Source: a virus. From it: DNA of 26,908 bases. The notes beneath the pieces are model-generated. The model saw only the letters and a list, made by a program, of their open reading frames with translations, did not search any database and was not told the origin of the DNA. The stretch lies in the IMG/VR virus record IMGVR_UViG_3300021170_000062, positions 1 through 26,908 of that record; one strand, 5' to 3'. Shown one piece after another: positions 14,964 through 21,481 of this stretch (position 1 is its first letter; every line of letters begins with the position of its first letter). Made by a program: the position numbers and the translations under genes.

Positions 14964-15920
14964 TTAAGCAAAGCCCCCGTGGAGAATCCAGCCTGCGTCT
15001 TTGCGTATTTTCTGCTGCAGTACATCATCGAACGATGCTGGCATTTGCGGGACCATGTTCGTACGACGAATCAGAGAACGTCCAGCGGCTGCGAACTTCG
15101 AGACCATCTGCACCTGTGTCGGTTCTAACTTGCCGTATTCAGGCATCAGCAGCTCTGCCAGTCCCCAGTGCATCGCCCCCTGATACCCCTGGGGAAGCAC
15201 GATATTGTCGTTGATGGTCGAGAAGTTATTCAGCACCGTGTCCACGAATATGTGCATTTCTCCCTGGCTTGGATTAGGGAAGAAGTACAGGCTTGCCAGC
15301 GGTTCGGTCGGGAGCATTGAGATGATTTTCGGCCACGGACCGGGAAGCGTCTTGATCCCGATCTGCTGATATTGCTCGTAGGGCCATACATCGACGTCGT
15401 AGTCCAAAGTACCGGTAATGCTGTTCACGATCCGCACGAAAGCCGTATTGATGCGCATCGGCCTTGGCTGGTAGGAAGTGATCGTGATGCTGCCGGTCGC
15501 TGGGGACGATAGATTCAGATTGTAGGTTCCGATGGCATTATTACCATTGCCACCAAAAGCCGTTCCAAGGCTGGTGATGGCTGAACCTGCCGTAACACCG
15601 GTACCAGAGATAATTTGTCCTGTCGAGATAGCTCCCGATGCCAGAGCAGTGACAGTAAGCACTGTTCCGCTAACGGATCCGGTAACTGACGAACCCACAG
15701 AACCGCCCTGTCCAATGGTGTAGATGTATTGTCCACCGATCAGCTCCAGGATGACTTCCTGGACAGAGAATACCAGCAAGTGGTCATTGGACCACTGATC
15801 CAGCATCTCATTGAGCAGATAAAACGCGTCGTTGGTTTCGGGCGTTCCTATCGTATCGCCAGAGCCGAAGGCGCCGATCGACCGGAAGGCCGATGAGATT
15901 ATATTTAAGGGCTGAGGAAT
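14964..15920 (-). CDS. gp4-like tail accessory protein, apparent ATT start, with inserted domain
   Basis: From the first ATG (15806) the product would lack the usual N-terminus. The 38 codons upstream are open and encode PQPLNIISSAFRSIGAFGSG and then NDAFYLLNE, the conserved beginning of this family, but contain no ATG, GTG or TTG. GGGAGG at 15927-15932 stands six bases before an ATT at 15918-15920, so ATT initiation (318 residues) is proposed; CTG at 15926 is a less well-spaced alternative. Residues 40-70 (MLDQWSNDHLLVFSVQEV...GGQYIYTIG) and 152-318 (RPMRINTAFVR, LPQGYQGAMHWGLAELLMPEYGK) are typical of the P22 gp4-type protein that extends the portal. Residues about 74-150 are an extra inserted domain. 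Confidence 0.8.
   Translation of the reverse strand: MPQPLNIISSAFRSIGAFGSGDTIGTPETNDAFYLLNEMLDQWSNDHLLVFSVQEVILELIGGQYIYTIGQGGSVGSSVTGSVSGTVLTVTALASGAISTGQIISGTGVTAGSAITSLGTAFGGNGNNAIGTYNLNLSSPATGSITITSYQPRPMRINTAFVRIVNSITGTLDYDVDVWPYEQYQQIGIKTLPGPWPKIISMLPTEPLASLYFFPNPSQGEMHIFVDTVLNNFSTINDNIVLPQGYQGAMHWGLAELLMPEYGKLEPTQVQMVSKFAAAGRSLIRRTNMVPQMPASFDDVLQQKIRKDAGWILHGGFA
15471..15701 (-). other. Inserted beta domain in gp4-like protein
   Basis: This encodes about residues 74-150, with VSGTVLTVTALASGAISTGQ, ISGTGVTAGSAITSLGTA and GTYNLNLSSPATGSITI. It splits a YTIG...RPMRI junction that is normally nearly continuous. Its pattern matches the insert in the gp10-like protein at 12826-13029. Confidence 0.65.
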
Positions 15921-15926
15921 TTTCAG

Positions 15927-15932
15927 CCTCCC
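15927..15932 (-). promoter_or_regulatory. Ribosome binding site supporting an ATT start
   Basis: GGGAGG on the minus strand lies directly after the TAG of the upstream gene (15935-15937) and six bases before ATT at 15920-15918. An ATG at 15934-15932 overlaps it but reads only M-G-G-stop. This placement is the main reason for choosing the ATT. Confidence 0.6.
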
Positions 15933-15940
15933 ATCTAGAC
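15931..15940 (-). repeat. 10-bp direct repeat, copy at the end of the 236-aa paralogue
   Basis: GTCTAGATGG (minus strand) is identical to 16642-16651. Both copies carry a TAG stop followed at once by an ATG. They bracket the gene at 15935-16645. Confidence 0.7.
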
Positions 15941-16645
15941 ATTTCGGAAAACTAAGGCAATATTGGCCGCCGACAGATTCGCCCCGGTTGCGTTGATATC
16001 CGATATCGCATAGGTAGCGCTGGCGGCATTCTGGACGACCGAATGGATGCCCATTCCGGCATACAGCCCGCTTGATGTAGCTGTTGCATTCGTGAATTCG
16101 ACGGCGAAGTTAGAAGCTGTTTGAATCTGATTGCCGCCATACATCGATAGCGTCTGTCCCAATGCAGTTGTCGCTGCCCCTACCGAGCTGGTATTGGTGG
16201 ACATAACAAACGCCACGAAATATTCGCCAGGAATGAACGATACATTCAGCGGCACTGAAACCGCCCGCACGGCCGCCTGATTAAGCTGCGTCTGTCCGGC
16301 AGTATTGCTCGCAACGCTATAACTGACGGTCGTAGAAGCCGTTGACATGGAACTGAGCGTCGAGGCATTCCTACTGTAGATGCCAGCGATTGCCGTTATG
16401 ACCAATCCGTAAGTAACAGCGCTGGCAGTCGATGCCAGAGACATTCCAACTAAGACGTCCATGCGGGTTGCGGTGAAAGCGTCACCAACCGGCATGTATT
16501 GAAAACTCATGCTGCCCTGACCCGGGCCGGTTACTGCTGTAAGGTTTCCTTCGGGAAATATTGTCCGATTCGGGAAGGCGAGCGGACCGACCCCAGTCGA
16601 TGCTATTCCTGCTGGAAGGACGGTAGGGGCGCCATGCAGAGCCAT
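15935..16645 (-). CDS. Ser/Thr-rich surface-type protein, paralogue B (236 aa)
   Basis: The protein is all-beta in appearance, about a third Ser/Thr/Ala, with no signal peptide and no enzyme motif. It is a clear paralogue of the 244-residue protein at 18351-19085: shared phrases include LTAVT.PG.GS.SFQY, STTVSYSVASN.AG.TQLNQ, FV.STNTSSVG..TTALGQT and an identical 27-residue C-terminus ending IALVFRNV. Third codon positions differ widely even where the protein is identical, so the duplication is old. The ATG follows the upstream TAG directly. The location near the coat gene suggests a head decoration or fibre subunit. The family is not recognised by name. Confidence 0.72.
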   Translation of the reverse strand: MALHGAPTVLPAGIASTGVGPLAFPNRTIFPEGNLTAVTGPGQGSMSFQYMPVGDAFTATRMDVLVGMSLASTASAVTYGLVITAIAGIYSRNASTLSSMSTASTTVSYSVASNTAGQTQLNQAAVRAVSVPLNVSFIPGEYFVAFVMSTNTSSVGAATTALGQTLSMYGGNQIQTASNFAVEFTNATATSSGLYAGMGIHSVVQNAASATYAISDINATGANLSAANIALVFRNV

Positions 16646-16651
16646 CTAGAC
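16642..16651 (-). repeat. 10-bp direct repeat, copy at the start of the 236-aa paralogue
   Basis: GTCTAGATGG (minus strand) contains the TAG of the 127-residue gene and the ATG of paralogue B. It is identical to 15931-15940. Confidence 0.7.
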
Positions 16652-17029
16652 GCCTTCGCCTGGAGTCATGTAAACGTCTGCGGTAGAGCCTCCGGCTTCA
16701 GTCCATATCGAGAACCATGCATTGGTCGGAAATCCAAGCACTTCGATTTCCGATCCCAGAAATGTCATCAGGCCGGCCTGATTGTAAGTGGGAGTCTGTC
16801 CTGCAGCTGGCGCACCCCCCGCTCCCGCTATGTTGCTCGCGATGGTTGCGATCTGACCCCAGGAGATATGTACGATAACGGTACTGACGCTCGCATCTGT
16901 GATGATGATGCGAACCTGCTGATTAGGGCTGGATACAGGCGCAGCAATCTGAAATGGCGTGCAGGGAGTAGAAGTAGCTTCCGTCAGGAACTGGCCGGCG
17001 ATCGCCTGGAATGCGAAGCAGGTAGCCAC
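16646..17029 (-). CDS. Small beta-type virion protein candidate (127 aa)
   Basis: A GTG start follows the methyltransferase stop by one base. The sequence (MATCFAFQAIAGQFLTEATSTPCTPFQIAAPVSSPNQQVRIII..., FLGSEIEVLGFPTNAWFSIWTEAGGSTADVYMTPGEG) has the look of a compact beta sandwich of the decoration or head-protein type, with no enzymatic motif. It lies between the methyltransferase and paralogue B in one coupled row. It could be a head-surface protein or a target of the neighbouring enzymes; no family is recognised. Confidence 0.6.
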   Translation of the reverse strand: MATCFAFQAIAGQFLTEATSTPCTPFQIAAPVSSPNQQVRIIITDASVSTVIVHISWGQIATIASNIAGAGGAPAAGQTPTYNQAGLMTFLGSEIEVLGFPTNAWFSIWTEAGGSTADVYMTPGEGV

Positions 17030-17030
17030 G

Positions 17031-17603
17031 TCAGGCTTTCTTGACCATCGTGCAATGAGTGTCCATGCAGGCCTCTTTGTAGTTCTGCATTGCGAACTGC
17101 TGGTACTCGGAATTGCGTGTCAGCAGATCAGGCCGCATTCCGTAGCCCCATGTGCATTCGAAGTCGCACGAGTAGCCCTTAGGATTCCAGCGGATATCCG
17201 TATGCGGTGCGTCCGTCTCGCGCCATTTCTTCGACAGGTAGTAGAACATCATCTCGGCCACTGGCGGCCACTGATGAGTGAAGTCCCCGTAGGCCCGATT
17301 GCTGGCCCAATGCGGCGTGATGATGACTGCTTTGCATCCAGGTTTAAGGACACGGTAAAGCTCATTGAAGAAATTGACGCGTTCTTCTCCAGTCAAATGT
17401 TCCAGGAAATGGCTCGAATGAACCTCATCAACTGAATTGTCATCGTAAGTCCAACGGCCGCGCACATCCATAACGATATCGACACCATCCATCTTGTACT
17501 GGTCGATACCGATAAAGCCTTCCTTTTTGTTCTTGCCGCAGCCGATATCGAGCCGAACTTCGACCGGAACGACAGAAAGCTTGGCATTGCTTTTCTTTCC
17601 CAT
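17031..17603 (-). CDS. Class I SAM-dependent methyltransferase
   Basis: The product has 190 residues with GAGGA four bases before the ATG. Motif I is VRLDIGCGKNKKEGFIGID (about residues 16-34). Then VDIVMDVRG, the HFLEHLTGEE phrase and ELYRVLKPGCKAVIITPHW follow in the order of the methyltransferase 11/SAM small-molecule group. It is not a DNA methyltransferase of the NPPY or PCQ kind. It begins seven bases after the glycosyltransferase, so the two are coupled and may act on the same glycan or protein. The substrate is unknown. Confidence 0.85.
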   Translation of the reverse strand: MGKKSNAKLSVVPVEVRLDIGCGKNKKEGFIGIDQYKMDGVDIVMDVRGRWTYDDNSVDEVHSSHFLEHLTGEERVNFFNELYRVLKPGCKAVIITPHWASNRAYGDFTHQWPPVAEMMFYYLSKKWRETDAPHTDIRWNPKGYSCDFECTWGYGMRPDLLTRNSEYQQFAMQNYKEACMDTHCTMVKKA

Positions 17604-17610
17604 GTGATCC

Positions 17611-18342
17611 TCAGTACATCATGTCCGGTTGCCCAAACGCGCCGGTCAAATCGTAATGCCCGACACGTACTCCGCAATCGATAGCACAGCGATATCCGTG
17701 CTTGCGAAAGTCGGACCAGGCGTACAGATCCTGGGTCATCAGGCCATCTTTTACCTGAGTATGAAACCACGGCTTACGCAACTTCGGATCCTTGAACATT
17801 TTCAAGCGCCATAGGTTGAATCCCATGCCGGTCCCGCAGCACTCGACCAATCCGCCAGCAGGATCAGGTAACTGAGGACGGAAATTCAGGACAGGATCTT
17901 TCGGATCGCCCCAGATCTGCGCGCAGCCTTCTAGGCCCTTCGTGTAGTACAGGCCGCCGATGCAGGAAAGTTCCGGATGCTCCTCCATGCGCTCGAGGAG
18001 CTTGATCACACCGTCAGGAGGAGGGGCATTATCGTGCTCGATAGTCAGCAGATATTCCCACTTGCTCAGTTCAGGATGGGCTAGAACTTGCTCGACAACA
18101 GTCGAATAGGCGTGGCCTACCTCCATCCCCTGGGCGAGGATGCGGACTACGCCGTTATTCGGAGGAAATGCCAGATTCCAGTGGCTAAGAGCGACCTTCG
18201 CCGGAATGGTGTCGGCGGCGGGGATGGCTACAACGATCCTCTGCTTCTTCCATGAACCCGTCTTGGTCAGACGGTTCTTTGAAGCTTCCAGATCCTTGTT
18301 GTGTATCCCTCCGAAATCCTGGATCACCAATTCCGGTTTCAT
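17611..18342 (-). CDS. GT-A type glycosyltransferase
   Basis: The product has 243 residues with AAGGG four bases before the ATG. RIVVAIPAADTIPAKVAL opens the nucleotide-sugar domain. LLTIEHDNAPPPDGV carries a DxD-like Glu-His-Asp at 102-104. GGLYYTKG, CCGTGMGFNLWRL and TQDLYAWSDFRKHGYRCAIDCGVRVGHYD, the last with the expected His229, follow the order of GT2-like enzymes. There is no membrane segment, so it should act in the cytoplasm during assembly. It sits between paralogue A and the methyltransferase. Target could be a virion protein, DNA base or host glycan; its place inside the head-protein block favours a virion protein. Confidence 0.82.
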   Translation of the reverse strand: MKPELVIQDFGGIHNKDLEASKNRLTKTGSWKKQRIVVAIPAADTIPAKVALSHWNLAFPPNNGVVRILAQGMEVGHAYSTVVEQVLAHPELSKWEYLLTIEHDNAPPPDGVIKLLERMEEHPELSCIGGLYYTKGLEGCAQIWGDPKDPVLNFRPQLPDPAGGLVECCGTGMGFNLWRLKMFKDPKLRKPWFHTQVKDGLMTQDLYAWSDFRKHGYRCAIDCGVRVGHYDLTGAFGQPDMMY

Positions 18343-18350
18343 TTGACCCT

Positions 18351-19085
18351 TTATACATTGCGAAACACTAGCGCGATATTAGCAGCAGAAAGGTTAGCGC
18401 CAGTAGCGTTAATGTCCGAAATGGCATACGTAGCCAGCGGTGCCGACTGCGTTACCGAGTGCACTCCCATGCCTGCGAAGAGGCCCCCGGAAGTGGCCGT
18501 GGCAGCGGTAAACTCGACCGCATAGTTCTGGGCAGTCTGCAACTGGTTGCCGCCATAAACCGACATCGTTTGTCCGAGTGCGGTCGTGGACAGGCCTACC
18601 GAACTGGTATTGGTCGAGATGGCAAAGCCAACGATGTATTCACCTGCGTAGACGCTGGCAAATCCCAAGGGCACCGATATATTGCGCAGGGCGCTCTGAT
18701 TAAGCTGAGTTACGCCTGCCGAATTGCTTGCCACACTGTAACTTACCGTTGTCGATCCAGTAGAAAGCGCCGTCAGTCCAGCCGTGGTAGCCGTGCCAGA
18801 GCCCAGACTCGTATTGGTGTAGATCCCGGCAAATGCCGTGATAGCAAGCCCGTACGTATTGGTCGTTGCGCTCGAGGCGACCGAGAAGGCGAATAGAGCA
18901 TCAACCCGGCTGGCAGTGAAGGCTTGGGGGACGTTCACATACTGGAAGCTCAGCGATCCCATGCCGGGAGCCGTCACGGCCGTGAGCTGATCCTGAGGGT
19001 AGATGTAGCGTGCCGGCTGGCTGACCGTGATCAGCTCGGCCATCGAGTTGGATACGATATTAGTGGCGGGTCCTGGATTAGGCAT
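18351..19085 (-). CDS. Ser/Thr-rich surface-type protein, paralogue A (244 aa)
   Basis: GAGGA six bases before the ATG. The protein has the same architecture as paralogue B: a variable first 35 residues, then QLTAVTAPGMGSLSFQY, a Thr/Ser-rich beta core with an extra short segment (TATTAGLTALSTGS) absent from B, and the same C-terminus as B. The variable N-terminus with conserved remainder suggests different anchoring of a common body, or different timing of addition to the head. It is separated from the coat gene only by the 133-residue gene. Confidence 0.72.
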   Translation of the reverse strand: MPNPGPATNIVSNSMAELITVSQPARYIYPQDQLTAVTAPGMGSLSFQYVNVPQAFTASRVDALFAFSVASSATTNTYGLAITAFAGIYTNTSLGSGTATTAGLTALSTGSTTVSYSVASNSAGVTQLNQSALRNISVPLGFASVYAGEYIVGFAISTNTSSVGLSTTALGQTMSVYGGNQLQTAQNYAVEFTAATATSGGLFAGMGVHSVTQSAPLATYAISDINATGANLSAANIALVFRNV

Positions 19086-19097
19086 TTTCTATCCTCA

Positions 19098-19499
19098 CTA
19101 AGCTTGCGGTTCGAGAAACAATTGCACGAGACCCACACCACTTGTTAACGTGCCACCAAATACCAGCGCTAGACAATCTCCAGCATTCAAGGTCGTATTA
19201 ATATTATTGTTTCCCTGAGTAAGAGTTGCATTGATGGTTGTATCCGCAGTCGGAACCGTGCTGATATCCAGCGCAGAAGTAATAGCCGTGCCGCTAGCTG
19301 GAGCCACTCCAGCCAAACATTTAACCACCTGAACTGTTCCTGAAGTAGACCCTACCCGAATACGATAGGACACCTGGGTCAGGAACATTGCCTGCGGCGC
19401 AATGTAGATAGTCTGTGAAACGGAGGTAGCGATATAGGGGAACTGTACCGACTCCCCTATCGAAGTACTGGTAGCAACCCCTAGAGCGCGGCCAGTCAT
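19098..19499 (-). CDS. Probable head decoration or minor head protein (133 aa)
   Basis: A strong AGGAG lies five bases before the ATG. The protein is a compact beta-type sequence: ESVQFPYIATSVSQTIYIAPQAMFLTQVSYRIRVGSTSGTVQV then a Thr/Asn-rich loop and GDCLALVFGGTLTSGVGLVQLFLEP. Short proteins of this shape commonly follow the major coat gene in podoviruses. The gap to the coat stop is nine bases. The decoration role is inferred from this position. Confidence 0.62.
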   Translation of the reverse strand: MTGRALGVATSTSIGESVQFPYIATSVSQTIYIAPQAMFLTQVSYRIRVGSTSGTVQVVKCLAGVAPASGTAITSALDISTVPTADTTINATLTQGNNNINTTLNAGDCLALVFGGTLTSGVGLVQLFLEPQA

Positions 19500-19508
19500 G
19501 ATCGCTCC

Positions 19509-20768
19509 TTACGCCGCCACTCTGCAACCAAGCTCGGGATACAGCATCGCCCAGCCGAACAAGACATCAAGTCGGGTCGGGATAGCATCGTTATTGATCG
19601 TGTACTGCCGCACCACGCGGATGCTGAGCCCGATTTCCTCGTCCGAAGCACGTCCTGCGAAGTGAACGCCTTCTGGCAGCTCCAGATCAGCCACGGCTAG
19701 CGTCAGCGCATTGCGGTGTAGGACGATGTTCTGCGGAGAGATGACCGCGCTCGATGCTCCGGCCGTCGGCAGGCTCGTGAACGTTACCGTACCGCCCGTG
19801 GTCGGCGCAGCGGTCACGTTCTGAAACTGGCCGCCATAGATGACCGCAGGAGAGACGATCACATTGAAGTTGCCGGCGCCGCTTTGCGTAGCAACCGCAG
19901 TGACCACGAAATTGCGTAGCTTGTTCGAGCCGTACGCCTGGCGATTCTGCGGATTGACAGCGAACGAGCCAGGAAACTGGAGCACGTCCCCGGCCTGCAG
20001 GGTGATGTTATTGGCCGAGTTGTTGATACTGATGGTCGATGTAGCCGCCCACCCCGTTGCCAGACCTTGGTTCGCACCGTTCACGGTGACGGTGGTTGCG
20101 CCAGTGGCGAACCCGAACGTGTGACTGACAATGTTCTGATCGTTGTACCAATTCATGCCGGCTGAATCTCGACCCATCAGCCCGCGCATGTACTGCGAAC
20201 CGATCTTATCCTGAGGTACGAACAAGCCCTTCAGGGCATCGATGATCGTGGCAGAAGTGAACGGCTCAATCACGCACGAGCGCTCGCCATCCCGCGGCGT
20301 CCCTTCAGCGTCCAGGAAGGCGGCAGCTGTTAGATAAGTGAGCAGAGCCGTAGGCGGAGTGCCAGGCGTACCGACGATGTTCGCAATGCCGTTGGCTGCG
20401 GTCGTAGTGCCCTGGAAATCGATCTTATTGGCAATGGCAGCGATCTGCGGTTTGAGCACGCGGTCGCTGAACATATCCACATTCAGAGCAAGTTCCTTGG
20501 TACCGAACTGGGTATCCGTGTGGAACTGTGTCGTCAGAACAACTGGAATCGAGGTCTCGTTGAAGTCCTCGATATTCAGATTCGGGCCAGTGGTACCGAT
20601 CACCCGGACCGGACGCCGCACGTTCACGGTATCGCCGATCTTCGCGCCTACGACCGCGTACTGATCGTCGTAATCGCGGTTCACGCACATCGTAAATGTG
20701 AGTGAGTTTTCCAGGACCATCAACGCCTCGTTGGTGATCTTGGAAATCGTAAGCTCTGTATTAGCCAT
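19509..20768 (-). CDS. Major capsid protein, P22 coat-like
   Basis: The product has 419 residues (P22 coat has 430). It opens MANTELTISKITNEALMVLENSLTF, followed by VGAKIGDTVNVRRPVRV, an Asp/Thr-rich arm, FTSATIIDALKGLFVPQDKIG, an inserted beta domain (about 215-310: GDVLQFPGSFAVNPQ...), and LHRNALTLAVADLELPEG...SIRVVRQYTINNDAIPTRLDVLFGWAMLYPELGCRV, all typical of the P22-type HK97-fold coat with its I-domain. GAGGA is placed six to seven bases before the ATG. It would be the most abundant late product. The upstream 133-base gap is the longest within the late operon. Confidence 0.9.
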   Translation of the reverse strand: MANTELTISKITNEALMVLENSLTFTMCVNRDYDDQYAVVGAKIGDTVNVRRPVRVIGTTGPNLNIEDFNETSIPVVLTTQFHTDTQFGTKELALNVDMFSDRVLKPQIAAIANKIDFQGTTTAANGIANIVGTPGTPPTALLTYLTAAAFLDAEGTPRDGERSCVIEPFTSATIIDALKGLFVPQDKIGSQYMRGLMGRDSAGMNWYNDQNIVSHTFGFATGATTVTVNGANQGLATGWAATSTISINNSANNITLQAGDVLQFPGSFAVNPQNRQAYGSNKLRNFVVTAVATQSGAGNFNVIVSPAVIYGGQFQNVTAAPTTGGTVTFTSLPTAGASSAVISPQNIVLHRNALTLAVADLELPEGVHFAGRASDEEIGLSIRVVRQYTINNDAIPTRLDVLFGWAMLYPELGCRVAA

Positions 20769-20784
20769 GTGGCGTCCTCAGTGG

Positions 20785-20805
20785 GTTGGGGATCTCGGTC
20801 CCAAC
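20785..20805. other. Small inverted repeat upstream of coat gene
   Basis: GTTGGG (20785-20790) and CCCAAC (20800-20805) form a six-base-pair stem with a nine-base loop, 17 bases before the coat ATG. It has no T-tract. The rest of the 20769-20901 gap shows no gene. The hairpin could stabilise the 5' end of coat mRNA, or be chance. Confidence 0.3.
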
Positions 20806-20901
20806 AACCCATGGGGGCCAGCACGATATTTGCGCGGATGTCGGCGCTACCCGTTCCTGTATATCGCCCAGGACGGCGGTCTAGGAATGCTTATAGCATG
20901 G

Positions 20902-21117
20902 CTATTTTGGGGATGTCAAAGCCTGCGTCTTAGCTTCAAATCCACAATATGGACAGAAATTTACTTGACTTCCGTATTCAGTATTTCCTGCCCATAAGCT
21001 TCCATCAACACATTCAACGCAATCTGTAATAGCTTCCCCATAAGAACATTCTGGTAAATGTCCTTCACAGCAATGACCTCCAACTTTTATAGCAGGCATC
21101 ATAGGGAATATTTCCAT
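20902..21117 (-). CDS. Small zinc-ribbon protein between scaffold and coat (71 aa)
   Basis: The sequence is MEIFPMMPAIKVGGHCCEGHLPECSYGEAITDCVECVDGS...NFCPYCGFEAK. At least four Cys near the N-terminus, a DCVEC pair and a final FCPYCG knuckle indicate one or two zinc sites. It is AT-richer than the structural genes around it and follows the membrane-protein gene by twelve bases. It has no equivalent in the P22 head genes and looks like inserted cargo. Function unknown. Confidence 0.65.
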   Translation of the reverse strand: MEIFPMMPAIKVGGHCCEGHLPECSYGEAITDCVECVDGSLWAGNTEYGSQVNFCPYCGFEAKTQALTSPK

Positions 21118-21129
21118 GCAAATCCTATG

Positions 21130-21414
21130 TCAAAAGCTGATTCCGATCCCCACGCGAAGATTCTGCACGACGCACGCGCCTTCGAGCCCAGCCCAGACCC
21201 AGGAGTGGATTCCTCGATATTGCTCTGGCAGCGAATAGTGCAATCCGACGTTAGCTGCAGTTGCGATCAGAAAGTGCTTATTGACCGCGCCGACGCTGGG
21301 ATGCTTTCCTAGGAGCGGGTTAAGCTCATGATAATAAGCAGGTTTTTCTGCGATCGTGCGAGTCTGGCCATAATCGACCATCGTCAGCGCTACAGCGATC
21401 AGGAATGGATCCAT
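21130..21414 (-). CDS. Small multi-helix membrane protein (94 aa)
   Basis: AGAAGG precedes the ATG at very short spacing. Hydrophobic segments are seen near residues 3-14 (FLIAVALTMVDY), 48-62 (FLIATAANVGLHYSL) and 71-86 (SWVWAGLEGACVVQN). The phrase TRTIAEKPAYYHELNPLLGKHPS is shared with small membrane proteins I associate with beta/gammaproteobacterial phages and genomes, without known function. It is not expected between scaffold and coat, so it may be a moron acting on the host envelope. Confidence 0.65.
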   Translation of the reverse strand: MDPFLIAVALTMVDYGQTRTIAEKPAYYHELNPLLGKHPSVGAVNKHFLIATAANVGLHYSLPEQYRGIHSWVWAGLEGACVVQNLRVGIGISF

Positions 21415-21423
21415 TTGCCTTCT

Positions 21424-21455
21424 CCAAAGTTTGAATACAAAGTATTCTGCTTTGG
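21424..21455. repeat. Nested inverted repeat at scaffold/cargo junction
   Basis: The outer arms CCAAAG (21424-21429) and CTTTGG (21450-21455) enclose an inner hairpin GAATAC (21433-21438), AAA loop, GTATTC (21442-21447). On the minus strand it ends about ten bases before the ATG of the 94-residue gene. It has no downstream T-run in that direction, so it looks like a regulatory or mRNA-processing hairpin and not a plain terminator. Confidence 0.6.
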
Positions 21456-21481
21456 AAAAGAAAACACAAGAAAAGTTACAC

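Noticed and set aside
16499-17435. Two long plus-strand frames (181 and 158 residues)
   Set aside because: They are antisense to paralogue B, the 127-residue gene and the methyltransferase, with shadow-type composition.
20769-20901. Possible RNA gene or small coding region before the coat gene
   Set aside because: No tRNA-like cloverleaf and no frame with start, binding site and useful length were seen; only a weak hairpin.
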